NCBI GenBank assembly: GCA_046594885.1
Contig: JBKJRD010000095.1
Span: 6,405-70,404, forward strand
Reading direction: 5' to 3'
Origin: Methylotenera_A sp046594885
GTDB taxonomy: Bacteria; Pseudomonadota; Gammaproteobacteria; Burkholderiales; Methylophilaceae
DNA length: 64,000 nucleotides
The notes below the pieces were generated by a model. The model had not been told where the DNA came from and did no database searches. It was given only the letters and a program-made list of their open reading frames with translations. Of this stretch, positions 44,571 to 54,369 are shown piece after piece (positions within the stretch are counted from its first letter, which is position 1; each line of letters starts with the position of its first letter). The position numbers and the translations under genes were made by a program.

Positions 44571-45503
44571 ATGCATAACAAGCACTTTAATCTTACCGAT
44601 TTGGCGACATTTAAGCACAATAAATTGGCAAAAGTTATTCCCTTATCGCTAGATGCAAAGCATATTAAATTGGCGCAATTTAATCATCAGCGTTTTATGC
44701 CAAATTTTATCCATAGTGATTGGCAAGCAAAATTGCACGAAGAGACCGCACATTTGCTGGCAGAAGGCCAGTTTATTGAGCAGTTAAGAGGCACAATACA
44801 AACAAAATTAACGCATTTACCGCAAAACCCAATGGCTTTTATCGATTGGTTTGAAGCGCTCAAACAAAACGGCCCTGGCCAAGGCGATCGTCTATTTCCT
44901 TGGCTGGCGCAGCATGCAAGCTTAGATCAAATGCGCTGGTTTTTGAATCAAGAAGCGGCTGGCGAAGCAGGTTTTGATGATTTAGTTGCCATCACACAAG
45001 TAAAAATTCCCACACAAGCTAAGCTTGAAATGGCGCGCAATTATTGGGATGAAATGGGTCGTGGCAACGAATCTGGCATGCATGGCCCCATGTTAAGCGC
45101 GGTGGTGGACGATTTAGATTTGACGCCCAGCATTGAAATGACGGTTTGGGAATCGCTGGCTTTGGCTAACTTAATGCTTGGTTTAGCCGCAAATCGGCGT
45201 TACGCTTATCAATCCATTGGTGCATTAGGTGCCGTCGAAATGACCGCGCCAACCAGAGTAAGCTTTGTGAATGATGGTTTAAAACGTCTGCATATTCCTT
45301 TTAAAACCAGGCAGTATTTTCAACTACACGCCACTTTAGATATTAACCATTCTAAAGCTTGGAACGCAGAAGTGATTTACCCTTTAGTAAAATCAAACCC
45401 TGAAATTGCCAAGGCCATTGCAGAAGGCGCGCTGATGCGTTTGGAATGTGGCGCAAAATGTTTTGCCCGTTATAGAGCGCATTTTGGGTTGAACAATCAT
45501 TAA
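44571..45503 (+). CDS. Haem-oxygenase-like diiron (iron-containing redox) protein
   Basis: A 310-aa all-helical protein. Candidate metal ligands fit the haem-oxygenase-like diiron oxidase pattern: Glu/Asp in FLNQEAAGEAGFDD, Glu and His in YWDEMGRGNESGMHGPML, and His/Asp in LHATLDINHSKAWNAEVIYPL. This family (annotated elsewhere as iron-containing redox enzymes) includes oxidases, decarboxylases and N-oxygenases acting on small molecules, so the reaction cannot be read from sequence. It stands alone, followed by a terminator; there is no biosynthetic cluster around it. An ATG at 44571 is the best start. Confidence 0.8.
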   Translation: MHNKHFNLTDLATFKHNKLAKVIPLSLDAKHIKLAQFNHQRFMPNFIHSDWQAKLHEETAHLLAEGQFIEQLRGTIQTKLTHLPQNPMAFIDWFEALKQNGPGQGDRLFPWLAQHASLDQMRWFLNQEAAGEAGFDDLVAITQVKIPTQAKLEMARNYWDEMGRGNESGMHGPMLSAVVDDLDLTPSIEMTVWESLALANLMLGLAANRRYAYQSIGALGAVEMTAPTRVSFVNDGLKRLHIPFKTRQYFQLHATLDINHSKAWNAEVIYPLVKSNPEIAKAIAEGALMRLECGAKCFARYRAHFGLNNH

Positions 45504-45522
45504 GTTGTAGAAAATTGCGCTA

Positions 45523-45560
45523 AAAAAATGGTTAAGTAATACATACTTAACCATTTTTTT
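45523..45560. terminator. Bidirectional terminator between the diiron gene and the alcohol dehydrogenase
   Basis: ATGGTTAAGTA and TACTTAACCAT pair perfectly around ATACA, with an A-run before and a T-run after, so it can serve both convergent genes. Its stem is the GTTAAGT/ACTTAAC word found at other gene ends here. Confidence 0.85.
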
Positions 45561-45569
45561 TGGCTAAAT

Positions 45570-46619
45570 TTAGGCGTTAAGTGTGCGCATATCAATCACA
45601 AATCGATATTTCACATCGCCCTTTACCATGCGTTCGTAAGACTTTTCAATATCTTGAATCGCAATGATTTCAATATCCGACGTAATATGGTGTTCCGCGC
45701 AAAAATCCAGCATCTCTTGCGTTTCTTTAATGCCACCAATTAGCGAGCCAGCAATTTGCCTGCGTTTAAAAATCAGGTTACCGATATTGGGCGTTGGGTG
45801 CGGATGTTCTGGCACGCCGTTCAAACATAAGGTGCCGTCGCGCTTTAATAGCGCCGTATAAGCGTCTAATTGATGCGATGCCGCGACAGTATTCAAAATA
45901 AAATCGAAGCTATTAGCATGCTTGTTCATTTCATCTGCATTTTTAGAAATCACCACTTCATCTGCACCTAATCTTTTTGCATCTTCTGCCTTGCCTGGTG
46001 AGGTGGTAAATAACACCACATGCGCGCCCATGGCGTGCGCCAGCTTAACCGCCATATGCCCTAAACCGCCTAATCCAACAATACCCACTTTGCTGCCTGG
46101 GCCTACTTTCCAATGCTTGAGTGGTGAGTAAGTGGTAATGCCAGCACATAACAATGGCGCGACTGCAGCAAGCTCTAATTTATCTGAAATCCGCAATACA
46201 AAATGCGCATCGACCACGATTTGATTCGAGTAACCGCCATAGGTCATTTTGCCCGTGTGTTTATCTGGGCTGTTATAGGTGAATATTTCTTGGTCGCAAT
46301 ATTGCTCTAAACCATCTTGGCAATCGGGGCAAACGCGACATGAATCGACCAAGCAACCAACGCCAGCCAAATCGCCCACTTTAAATGTAGTGACTTCTGA
46401 ACCCACGTTAAGCACGCGCCCGACAATTTCGTGGCCAGGCACAACTGGGTAAACCGTATTTTTCCATTCGTTGCGCGCTGTGTGCAAATCAGAATGGCAA
46501 ACGCCACAAAATAGAATTTCAATTTGCACATCGTTTACGCCTAATGCGCGGCGCTCAAAATGAAAAGGTGCTAATTTATCTTTAGCGGCATGCGCCGCAT
46601 AACCAATAACATTTGCCAT
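45570..46619 (-). CDS. Zinc-dependent NAD(P) alcohol dehydrogenase (YahK-like)
   Basis: Medium-chain dehydrogenase of the cinnamyl-alcohol/aldehyde reductase type (349 aa). The catalytic zinc site is CGVCHSDLH plus GHE; four cysteines of the structural zinc site are in CRVCPDCQDGLEQYC. The nucleotide-binding motif is GIVGLGGLGHMAVKLAHAMG. It closely resembles YahK/AdhC-type broad-range aldehyde reductases. Likely reduces aldehydes with NADPH; cofactor preference is an inference. A 267-nt AT-rich intergenic stretch lies upstream. Confidence 0.92.
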   Translation of the reverse strand: MANVIGYAAHAAKDKLAPFHFERRALGVNDVQIEILFCGVCHSDLHTARNEWKNTVYPVVPGHEIVGRVLNVGSEVTTFKVGDLAGVGCLVDSCRVCPDCQDGLEQYCDQEIFTYNSPDKHTGKMTYGGYSNQIVVDAHFVLRISDKLELAAVAPLLCAGITTYSPLKHWKVGPGSKVGIVGLGGLGHMAVKLAHAMGAHVVLFTTSPGKAEDAKRLGADEVVISKNADEMNKHANSFDFILNTVAASHQLDAYTALLKRDGTLCLNGVPEHPHPTPNIGNLIFKRRQIAGSLIGGIKETQEMLDFCAEHHITSDIEIIAIQDIEKSYERMVKGDVKYRFVIDMRTLNA

Positions 46620-46886
46620 ATTGCTTTCCTTTAAAAATTATTTTCAGCAGAAATAATTAAACATCTTTACTGCCAAAAGGGATATAGTCAACTAGTTAAT
46701 CTTATATAAGATGTATTAACTTTGTATAAGATTTAATTTTTTTGATACGTATGAAAATTAATATACCCTATATTAGCAAATGCTTACTGCACTAATTATG
46801 GTTTAATATTATTAAGGTTTAATATTCATAGACTATTAAAACTTGATAAGTTAGCTTACACAAAGCTTTTACTTTGTGTCGCTTTT

Positions 46887-49800
46887 TTGTTGCACTTAAT
46901 CATTGGTTTGCTGTTAACGTTTTTTTCATGGCGCTACTCTCAACAACAGCAAACACAACATCTCAACAAAGAATTTAAATTTGCCACCGAGCAAGTAGCC
47001 AAAAACATTCACAGCCGCATTGCTGCTTATGAAATTATGTTGCGCGGCGTTAGAGCGTATTTTCACGGCTCTAATGATGTCACTTTTGCCGAGTTTAAAA
47101 ATTATGTGAATGACCTGCACCTTGATAATAAGAAATCTGGCATTCAAGGTGTGGCGATTGTTGCACTGATTCCACACAAAGATAAAACCCAACACATTAA
47201 TCATTTACGCCGCTGGCAGCTCAAAGATTATCAAATCAAGCCAGCAGGTGATCGCGCGTTTTATGCGCCTATCGTTAGTATAGAACCAATGGTGGGTGAT
47301 AACCTGAAAGCAATGGGTTTAGATTTGCTCACACGACCAGCCGAGCTATCGGCGATGGAAAAATCGCGCGATTTAGATATGGCCACCATCAGCGCGCCGA
47401 TTATGCTAGTGCAAGATGCAGGCAAACCAGATTCACTGGCATTTGTGATGTATCTGCCGATTTTTGCGAATAATCTAGCGATTAATACGATCACCGAACG
47501 CCGTGCTGCGATCAAATCTTGGGTAGATGTGCCTTTTCGCATTAACGATTTAATCAATGGTTTAAGTGGCGAAATTCCAGCCGATATTGTGCTGGAAATT
47601 TATGACGGCGTGTCAATCTCCGACCAATTTCGCATGTATCAATCCAGCAATCATCTGCAAAATACAACGATTCAAAGCAATTTCCCTCCGCTATCTAAAC
47701 GGTTAGATATTGGTGGCCGCTCTTGGACGATTGTCACCACAATAACGCCCGCCTTTGTCGAGCGCGTTGCTAACCCCAGACAATCCCTTATTATTGCGCT
47801 GGCTGGCTTAAGCTTATCGCTGATGCTGGCTTGGCTATCGCTGATATTGGTGAGCGGCCGACAAAAAGCACAAACACGTTATAAACAACTTTTTGCGCAG
47901 GCGGGTGAAGGCGTAATTATCTTAGATAGCAATCATCATATTATTGACTGTAATCGCGCCGCACTGAATTTATTTGGTTATAGCAATATACAATTTTTAA
48001 GCTTATCTTTGCATCAAATTTTAGAAAAATCTGAAATCAATCAACTAGATAATTTTATCGATAAATTAAAATTAAATTTAAGTGTTTCGGCTTTAAAAGA
48101 GTGGTCGTGTGTTCGTCAAGACGGCTCACCATTTACCGCAGAAATTAGCTGCTCTAGATTAGATGTAGATAACTACTTTATGATTGTGCGTGATTTAACT
48201 GATCGCAAAAAAGCTGAACTACAAATTCAACGTTTGAACAAATTATATTTGGCCTTAAGCGAAACCAATCAAGCTATTGTGCGCAAGGGAGATGAAAATG
48301 AGTTACTCACTTTAGTGTGTAAATGCGCGGTTGAACAAGGCGATATGAAAATGGCTTGGATAGGTAAGTTTGATACGACATCCGCTAACATCATGCCAAT
48401 CGCCAGTTATGGCGCTGCTGCCGATTGTTTGGCGATTTTAAAGGCAGTAAATGATGATAATGCGACGCGCGTGGCACTAAAGGAGCATAAACCAATTATT
48501 ATCAATGACTTACTTAACCACTTAGATGCGTCAGATTTGCATCGTAAAGCAAAAAAATTGGGTTGGCGCTCTGCTGCTAGTTTTCCCATTTATCGACATG
48601 CTCAACCCTATGCCTTGTTAACGGTTTATCACGAAGAAACGCAGGCGTTTGATAAAATAGCGGTAGATTTACTTACCGAAATGGCTGGTGATATTAGTTT
48701 CGCGCTGGATAATTTTGATCGTGAGCAACATCGCTTGCAATCGCAAAAAATGCTCGCCGAAAGTGAAGCAAAATTATCGACTATTTTAAATAATGTCGCC
48801 GCCTACATCTACGTTAAAGATTTAAAAGGCCGCTATTTGTTTGCCAACCAGCTATTACTGAATTTATGGAATAGTAGTTCAGAAGAGGTCATTGGTTTTG
48901 GCGATGAAAAGTTCTTTGATGCAACAACCACTCATCAGATTCGTGGAATTGACCAAAAAGTACTGGTTAAGGGTGAAGTGGTTGAAAAAGAAGAAGCGAA
49001 TCAATTAAAAGGAACAGGTGAGACTAGAATTTATTGGTCGGTTAAATTACCCTTGCGGCGCGCGGATGGCAGCATTTACGGTTTGTGCGGAATTTCAACC
49101 GATATGACGGAACAGAAACGCACTGAGGCTGATTTAAAACTCGCGGCCATATCGTTTGAGTCGCAGCTAGGTATGATTATTATGGATGCGCAAAAAGTCG
49201 TTCTTAAGGTAAACAAAGCTTATACAAAAATTTCAAACTTTAGTGCCGGAGAAGTGGTGGGTAAAAAGCCTGAATTAATCAGCGCAGAGCATGATATGGG
49301 TATTGAGGAAAAGATCTGGCGCGAAGCTGCTAATCAGGGCGGATGGGAAGGCGAAGTTTGGAGTAAGCGTAAAAACGGTGAAGTGTATCCACAATATTTG
49401 ATTGTGACTGCGGTAAAAGATGCACAGCAACATATTATTAATTATGTGGCCTCGTTAACGGACATTACCGAAAGCAAAGCGGCAGCATCAGAAATTGAGC
49501 AGTTGGCTTTTTATGATATTTTAACGCAGTTGCCCAATCGGCGGCTTTTATTAGATCGGCTAAGTCACGCGTTAACCATCAGTCAGCGCTCAGGCTTGGT
49601 GGGCGGTTTATTGTATCTTGACCTTGACCAATTTAAAATTGTGAACGACTCGCGTGGCCATGATATTGGTGATTTATTACTGAAACAAGTTGCAGCGCGC
49701 CTAATTGATTGCGTGAGAGCCGATGATACAGTGGCGCGATTGGGCGGCGATGAATATGTGATTTTGCTGGAAGGTTTAAGCAAAGAGCCATTAGAAGCTG

Positions 49801-50809
49801 CCGCTCAAACAGAAATAGTGGCGCAAAAAATTCAAATCGCGTTAAGCAAGCCATATCAACTGGCAACACATCAAGCCAGCGCCACAGCGAGTATAGGGTT
49901 AGTGTTTTTAGCGGATTAAAACAAACGCCCGATGAGCTTTTAAAACAGGCCGATATCGCTATGTATCACGCCAAAAAACAAGGTCGCAATGCGTTTCACT
50001 TTTTTGATCCCGATATGCAAAACACCATCAATTTACGTGTATCGCTAGAAGAAGAAATGCGCAAAGCGATTGCTGAAAATCAATTTAAATTGTATTACCA
50101 AGTTCAGGTCGATAACCTAGGAAAACCCATTGGTGCTGAAGCGCTGATTCGCTGGCAACATCCACAGCGCGGGTTAGTGCCGCCGCTGCACTTTATTCCC
50201 ATAGCAGAAGAAACTGGGCTTATATTGCCAATTGGGCAATGGGTTTTAAATGAAGCTTGCAGGCAACTTAAATTATGGCAAACCAAGGATGCGACTAAGC
50301 ACTTATCGATATCCATCAATGTGAGCGCTAAGCAATTTCACCAAGCCAATTTTGTGGAGCAAGTTAAATTAGCCGTTGAATCGCACCAAATTAAAGCCAT
50401 GCTTTTAAGAATTGAATTAACCGAAAGCATGCTGGTGGATAATATTGAAAACCTGATTATCGCGATGAATCACTTAAGAAAAGTTGGTGTACTTTTTGAG
50501 TTGGATGATTTTGGCACGGGCTATTCTTCGCTACAATATCTGAAACGGCTGCCTTTGCATCAATTGAAAATTGACCAATCGTTTGTGCGCGATATTACTA
50601 CCGATAAAACTGATAGCGCGATTGTGAAAACCATCATAAAAATGGCACAAGGTTTAGGCTTAAGTGTGATTGCCGAAGGCGTAGAAACCCAAGCGCAATT
50701 GCAACATTTACAAGAAGGGAATTGTGCGTATTTTCAAGGCTATTTATTCAGTAAACCCTTGCCGATTAATGAGTTTGAAAGCGCATTAAGTCACTATCCC
50801 ACATTGTGA
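46887..50809 (+). pseudogene. CHASE-PAS-GAF-PAS-GGDEF-EAL signalling protein, frameshifted
   Basis: One cyclic-di-GMP signalling gene split by a frameshift. The first frame (46887-49919) encodes an N-terminal membrane segment, a periplasmic CHASE domain (about 50-240), a second membrane helix (about 297-322), PAS (from about 332), GAF (about 447-605), two PAS domains (about 622 and 750) and GGDEF from about 873, with RADD inhibitory site and GGDEY active site. It stops at 49917-49919. The second frame resumes at 49910 (SGLKQTPDELLKQADIAMY) and gives a complete EAL domain (EALIRW, DDFGTGYSS, EGVET) to 50809. The break is at the T5 run 49905-49909, where one extra T restores a normal GGDEF end. 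The start is doubtful: the hydrophobic sequence continues upstream in frame without ATG, GTG or TTG, so TTG 46887 may be internal. Confidence 0.87.
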
Positions 50810-50826
50810 TGATTGTGTTGCAAAGC

Positions 50827-50854
50827 AAAAAGCCAGCACTTAGCTGGCTTTTTT
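50827..50854. terminator. Bidirectional terminator after the EAL gene
   Basis: AGCCAGC and GCTGGCT pair around ACTTA, flanked by As on the left and Ts on the right. It serves the EAL gene rightward and the small secreted gene at 50875-51156 leftward. Confidence 0.88.
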
Positions 50855-50874
50855 AGTTAAAAATATAACCAAAA

Positions 50875-51156
50875 TTAGTTGATGACAGGTAAATCAACTA
50901 TTGGCTGAATGGTGTTTAAAGCCGTACCCATTGCAGAAACTTTGCCCACTACAACTGTTGGGCTTTGTACCATTGGCTGAATCACAGCAACCGCATCGGT
51001 AGAGCTTGAAGCAACGCCAGTGACTGTTGATTGTGTGTTGGTGTGTGCGTGGGTCATGGAGGTTAATCCTGATGCGCCCTGCGTTAACGCATTAGCTGAT
51101 AGCGAAATTGCAGCCAAAGATGCGAATAATGATAATGCAAATAATGGTTTGTTCAT
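50875..51156 (-). CDS. Small secreted protein of unknown function
   Basis: A 93-aa protein with a clear signal peptide (about residues 1-24, cleavage near ANA). The ATG at 51156 has AAGGAA 7 nt upstream. The mature 70 residues are Ser/Thr/Val-rich with repeated IQPMVQSP and IQPIVDLP segments and no cysteines. I recognise no family. The style (leader plus short low-complexity mature part) resembles the secreted repeat protein at 42704-43102. Confidence 0.7.
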   Translation of the reverse strand: MNKPLFALSLFASLAAISLSANALTQGASGLTSMTHAHTNTQSTVTGVASSSTDAVAVIQPMVQSPTVVVGKVSAMGTALNTIQPIVDLPVIN

Positions 51157-51312
51157 GATAAATTCCTTATTGAGTGATAAAAGTGAACTACAAACTTTAG
51201 TCGCGCCGTACGGATATTCATGACAAAATAGGCTCAAACAATACAATAAACCAACATCTAGCTGGTTTATTTTTTGAGGCTTAATTGCGTGTTAAGTAAG
51301 CTTGCAGGCGCC

Positions 51313-52140
51313 TTAAACCGCCTGCTGTTTTGGTAAATTGCCCACCCAAAAATGAAAGTACTCTCTGGATACAATTAAAAAGAAATCTTTGGTTTTTTGC
51401 TTAGCAAATAAATGTTGAATGCTATTAACCGCTGCTCGGTAGTTATTTTGTGGCGCATTTTTACAATGCCTTAACTCGAGCATGATGGCTTTCGCAATTT
51501 TGTGCTTGGTGTTGATGTCCGCTTTTGATACTTGTCTTTTTCGCATATATTCTACATACAACGTCAACGGCCAGTTTTCCACATCGCTAAATTTTAGGGC
51601 ATCCATCTTATCCCACATGGCTGAAAATTTTTCTTGCTGCGCCTGCAATTTTAACGATTTTTCAAGGTTAACTTCTTCATGTGAACTATTGGGATTTTTC
51701 CAAAACCAATAAAATGCTCTGGCTAAATCAACGCAAAATGTTTTTTCGCTCTTATCCATATTTAAAATTAAATTTTTAACCGCTTCTCGATAGGCAGCGC
51801 CATCCAGTGGGATGCTATAAAGATAATCACTCAGTTTGATTAAAAAATATTGACTATCATGCAAAAATTCCGCATCGCAATCTTGCGCATTGAGGCTTTG
51901 CATATAAGCCTCAATTGGGCTGACTAAATTAGCATCAAAGTGAAACTCGTTTGTTATTTTTTTTGAAAGCTTAACTAATTCAGCGCTATTTGAAAGTGTG
52001 GCCTTAACGATTATGTTGTAAGCATAGTGTGGATCACATAACATTTCACCCGCTTTGACCAAGCCAATATGCGGTTTGGCTTTTAATGCAAATTGCGATA
52101 ATGCCATCAATTTTTTGTTACTGAGCGTCATCTTTAACAT
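51313..52140 (-). CDS. Hypothetical protein with an internal repeat
   Basis: A 275-aa soluble, mainly helical protein with no signal peptide. Two segments look related: YREAVKNLILNMDK...ARAFYWFWKN (about residues 120-153) and YRAAVNSIQHLFAK...SREYFHFWVGN (about 234-270), suggesting a duplicated helical unit ending in an aromatic F-W pair. I do not recognise the family. It lies alone in an accessory stretch, leftward. Confidence 0.7.
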   Translation of the reverse strand: MLKMTLSNKKLMALSQFALKAKPHIGLVKAGEMLCDPHYAYNIIVKATLSNSAELVKLSKKITNEFHFDANLVSPIEAYMQSLNAQDCDAEFLHDSQYFLIKLSDYLYSIPLDGAAYREAVKNLILNMDKSEKTFCVDLARAFYWFWKNPNSSHEEVNLEKSLKLQAQQEKFSAMWDKMDALKFSDVENWPLTLYVEYMRKRQVSKADINTKHKIAKAIMLELRHCKNAPQNNYRAAVNSIQHLFAKQKTKDFFLIVSREYFHFWVGNLPKQQAV

Positions 52141-52381
52141 TCCAATGTATTAAAATTAATCAATAATTGAAAATGTGCATTATTTATGCCAAAAAATTAA
52201 CCTTAAAATAAATACTTAACACATTGATTTGTTTAATAAATATTTAAAGAATAAAAATGATGGCTGCAAAGGTGTTGTAAGCTGAGCTTAACTGTCTAAT
52301 TTTCAACTTAGTGGAAAGAAATGAGTGACATGAAAAACACCGGCGTTTAATCTTGCCTAGAATTCATTTAATGCGCGCACG

Positions 52382-52594
52382 TTAACCTAATTTATTATCA
52401 GCGATATGATATTTAGGCTCCTCCATCACATTTACCTCAATCATGCCTTTCGCATTGTCTAGTAATGCTAAGCAATCGGCACTTAAATGTTTCAGGTTGA
52501 GCTTTTTACTGCGGCAACATATCTTAGCGTTAATCCGCCAATAGCTGTCAATGCGGAATGCATCAACTACCTTTGCGTTTTTAAAATCAATCAC
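52382..52594 (-). pseudogene. Possible STAS-domain remnant
   Basis: A 70-aa frame starting at a GTG and reading VIDFKNAKVVDAFRIDSYWR, then LNLKHLSADCLALLDNAKGM. This resembles the central strand-helix pattern of STAS domains, but the first strands are missing: upstream the frame runs only to a stop about 36 nt away with no ATG. It may be a truncated gene or a short real protein; a decayed copy is my preference. No partner is adjacent. Confidence 0.4.
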
Positions 52595-52670
52595 TACAAC
52601 GCCGGGCTCGTTACTGGTAGCGAAAAGGTTTTAAAAAGCGGGTGAAGTCAATATATGTTATACAGCGCAC

Positions 52671-52688
52671 AGACAATTTAAATTGTCT
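52671..52688. promoter_or_regulatory. 18-bp perfect palindrome upstream of the pao operon
   Basis: AGACAATTTAAATTGTCT is a perfect palindrome centred 80 nt before the paoA start. This symmetry and position fit a dimeric regulator's operator. No regulator gene is adjacent, so the binding protein is unknown. Confidence 0.6.
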
Positions 52689-52718
52689 TTTAATAGTATT
52701 AAATAACTATAAAAGACA
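52684..52718. promoter_or_regulatory. Imperfect inverted repeat overlapping the palindrome
   Basis: TGTCTTTTAATAGT (52684-52697) and ACTATAAAAGACA (52706-52718) form a near-perfect inverted repeat with one unpaired base and an 8-nt loop, sharing TGTCT with the palindrome. TATAAA at 52708 could be a -10-like element. Confidence 0.5.
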
Positions 52719-52759
52719 TTTTTTGTAGTTAATACTTTTTTTAATATGGATGATATTGA

Positions 52760-53407
52760 ATGACTACATTTGACCCTTCACGCCGAAAATTCATCCAAAC
52801 CACTGCAGCTAGTAGCGGGGCATTAATAGCTGCCCGACTGACGACTGAGGCTGAAGCTAAATCAGTCTATAAACCCGAGCAGGTAACCGAACCAGCAAAG
52901 GTTAACATTCTGTTGCGCGTTAACGCAAGCGAGCATCAGTTGATGGTTGATCCACGTATGACTTTATTGGATGCGCTACGTGAACGTTTGCATTTAACAG
53001 GCAGCAAAAAGGGTTGTGATCAGGGGCAATGTGGCGCTTGCACCGTGATTGTTGACGGACGGCGCATTGTGTCTTGCTTGACCCTAGCAGTGATGCAGGA
53101 AGGGCACGACATCATCACCATTGAAGGCTTAGGAACGCCCACGAATCTGCATCCGATGCAGGCGGCTTTCATCAAGCACGATGGCTATCAATGCGGCTTT
53201 TGTACGCCTGGCCAAATCTGCTCAGCAGTTGCCATGCTAGATGAAGTAAAAGCGGGCATACCTAGCCATGTAACAGCCGATCTGACCCGTTCGCCCGAAA
53301 TGAATAATATTGAGTTTCGTGAACGAATGAGCGGTAATATCTGCCGTTGCGGCGCTTATTCAAACATCCAAGAAGCTATTGCTGAAGTTGTAGGAGAGCG
53401 AGCATGA
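52760..53407 (+). CDS. paoA: Aldehyde oxidoreductase 2Fe-2S subunit (PaoA/YagT-like)
   Basis: Iron-sulfur subunit (215 aa) of a periplasmic xanthine-oxidase-family enzyme. A twin-arginine signal (SRRKFIQTTAA) opens the protein, so the complex is exported folded. The plant-type 2Fe-2S domain has KKGCDQGQCGACTV and a later cysteine; the second domain holds CGFCTPGQ and NICRCGAY. It hands electrons from the Mo site to an acceptor. It overlaps paoB by 4 nt (ATGA). Confidence 0.92.
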   Translation: MTTFDPSRRKFIQTTAASSGALIAARLTTEAEAKSVYKPEQVTEPAKVNILLRVNASEHQLMVDPRMTLLDALRERLHLTGSKKGCDQGQCGACTVIVDGRRIVSCLTLAVMQEGHDIITIEGLGTPTNLHPMQAAFIKHDGYQCGFCTPGQICSAVAMLDEVKAGIPSHVTADLTRSPEMNNIEFRERMSGNICRCGAYSNIQEAIAEVVGERA

Positions 53408-54366
53408 GAGGATTCAGCTACGAAAGAGCGAACTCACTAGCAGAAGCTGTTGCGACAGCAGCACATACAAAGGGCGCAAAGTATATCGCTGGCGGCACCA
53501 ATCTAGTCGATTTAATGAAGATACAGGTGGAAACACCAACCCACTTAATAGACATTAATGATTTGGGCTTGGACAAGATAGAGACTAAGCCCGATGGCGG
53601 ATTGCGAATTGGGGCATTAGTACGAAATACCGATCTTGCGGCTAATGATGATGTGCGGCGCGATTACGCTGTGCTTTCTCGGGCGTTGTTGGCTGGTGCA
53701 TCAGGCCAATTACGCAATCAAGCAACCACTGCTGGCAATCTGCTTCAGCGCACGCGCTGCCCTTATTTTTATGACACCAATCTGCCTTGTAATAAAAGAG
53801 AACCAGCTAGCGGTTGCAGTGCAATAGGCGGATATAGTCGACAACATGCGATTGTCGGCGTGAGTGATAGCTGCATTGCCACGCACCCTAGCGATATGGC
53901 GATTGCCATGCGCTTGCTTGATGCAACGATTGAAACAATGCAACCTGATGGTTTAATCCGTACAATTCCAATCGCGCAATTGCACACATTGCCAGAAAAC
54001 ACGCCACATATCGAACACACGTTAGAGTCTGGTGAATTGATTACTGCTGTAACGTTACCCAAACCAGTGGGTGGCACACATATTTATCGCAAGGTGCGCG
54101 ATCGTGCTTCTTACGCATTTGCAGTGATTTCTGTTGCAGCCATCGTTCAGCGTGATGGTACTGGCAGAGTGGCATTGGGAGGCGTTGCGCACAAACCATG
54201 GCGCGTTGAAGCGGCCGAACGTGATATGCCACGCGGTGCAAAAGTCTTAACTGCAGGCCTGCTATCCAACGCGCGTACAACGCATGACAATGCATTCAAG
54301 GTTTTGTTAGTAGAGCGCACAATTGCCTCAGTTCTTAACGAAGCGCTCAACGAAACGAAAGCATAA
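53404..54366 (+). CDS. paoB: Aldehyde oxidoreductase FAD subunit (PaoB/YagS-like)
   Basis: FAD-binding subunit (320 aa) of the PaoABC-type enzyme. FAD motifs include AKYIAGGTNLVDLMK and TAGNLLQRTRCPYF. A cysteine set in RTRCPYFYDTNLPCNKREPA plus SGCSAIGG and DSCIATHPSD matches the extra 4Fe-4S cluster that distinguishes PaoB from xanthine-oxidase FAD subunits. It is coupled to paoA by overlap and separated from paoC by 3 nt. Confidence 0.92.
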   Translation: MRGFSYERANSLAEAVATAAHTKGAKYIAGGTNLVDLMKIQVETPTHLIDINDLGLDKIETKPDGGLRIGALVRNTDLAANDDVRRDYAVLSRALLAGASGQLRNQATTAGNLLQRTRCPYFYDTNLPCNKREPASGCSAIGGYSRQHAIVGVSDSCIATHPSDMAIAMRLLDATIETMQPDGLIRTIPIAQLHTLPENTPHIEHTLESGELITAVTLPKPVGGTHIYRKVRDRASYAFAVISVAAIVQRDGTGRVALGGVAHKPWRVEAAERDMPRGAKVLTAGLLSNARTTHDNAFKVLLVERTIASVLNEALNETKA

Positions 54367-54369
54367 GCC

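Noticed and set aside
46680..46760. AT-rich stretch read as a possible replication or attachment site
   Set aside because: No DnaA boxes, iterons or direct repeats were found; it is an ordinary AT-rich promoter region.
49583..49869. Leftward open frames in the GGDEF region
   Set aside because: Antisense to the conserved GGDEF coding sequence and with no independent features.
50104..50319. Leftward open frame inside the EAL domain
   Set aside because: Shadow of the conserved EAL coding sequence.
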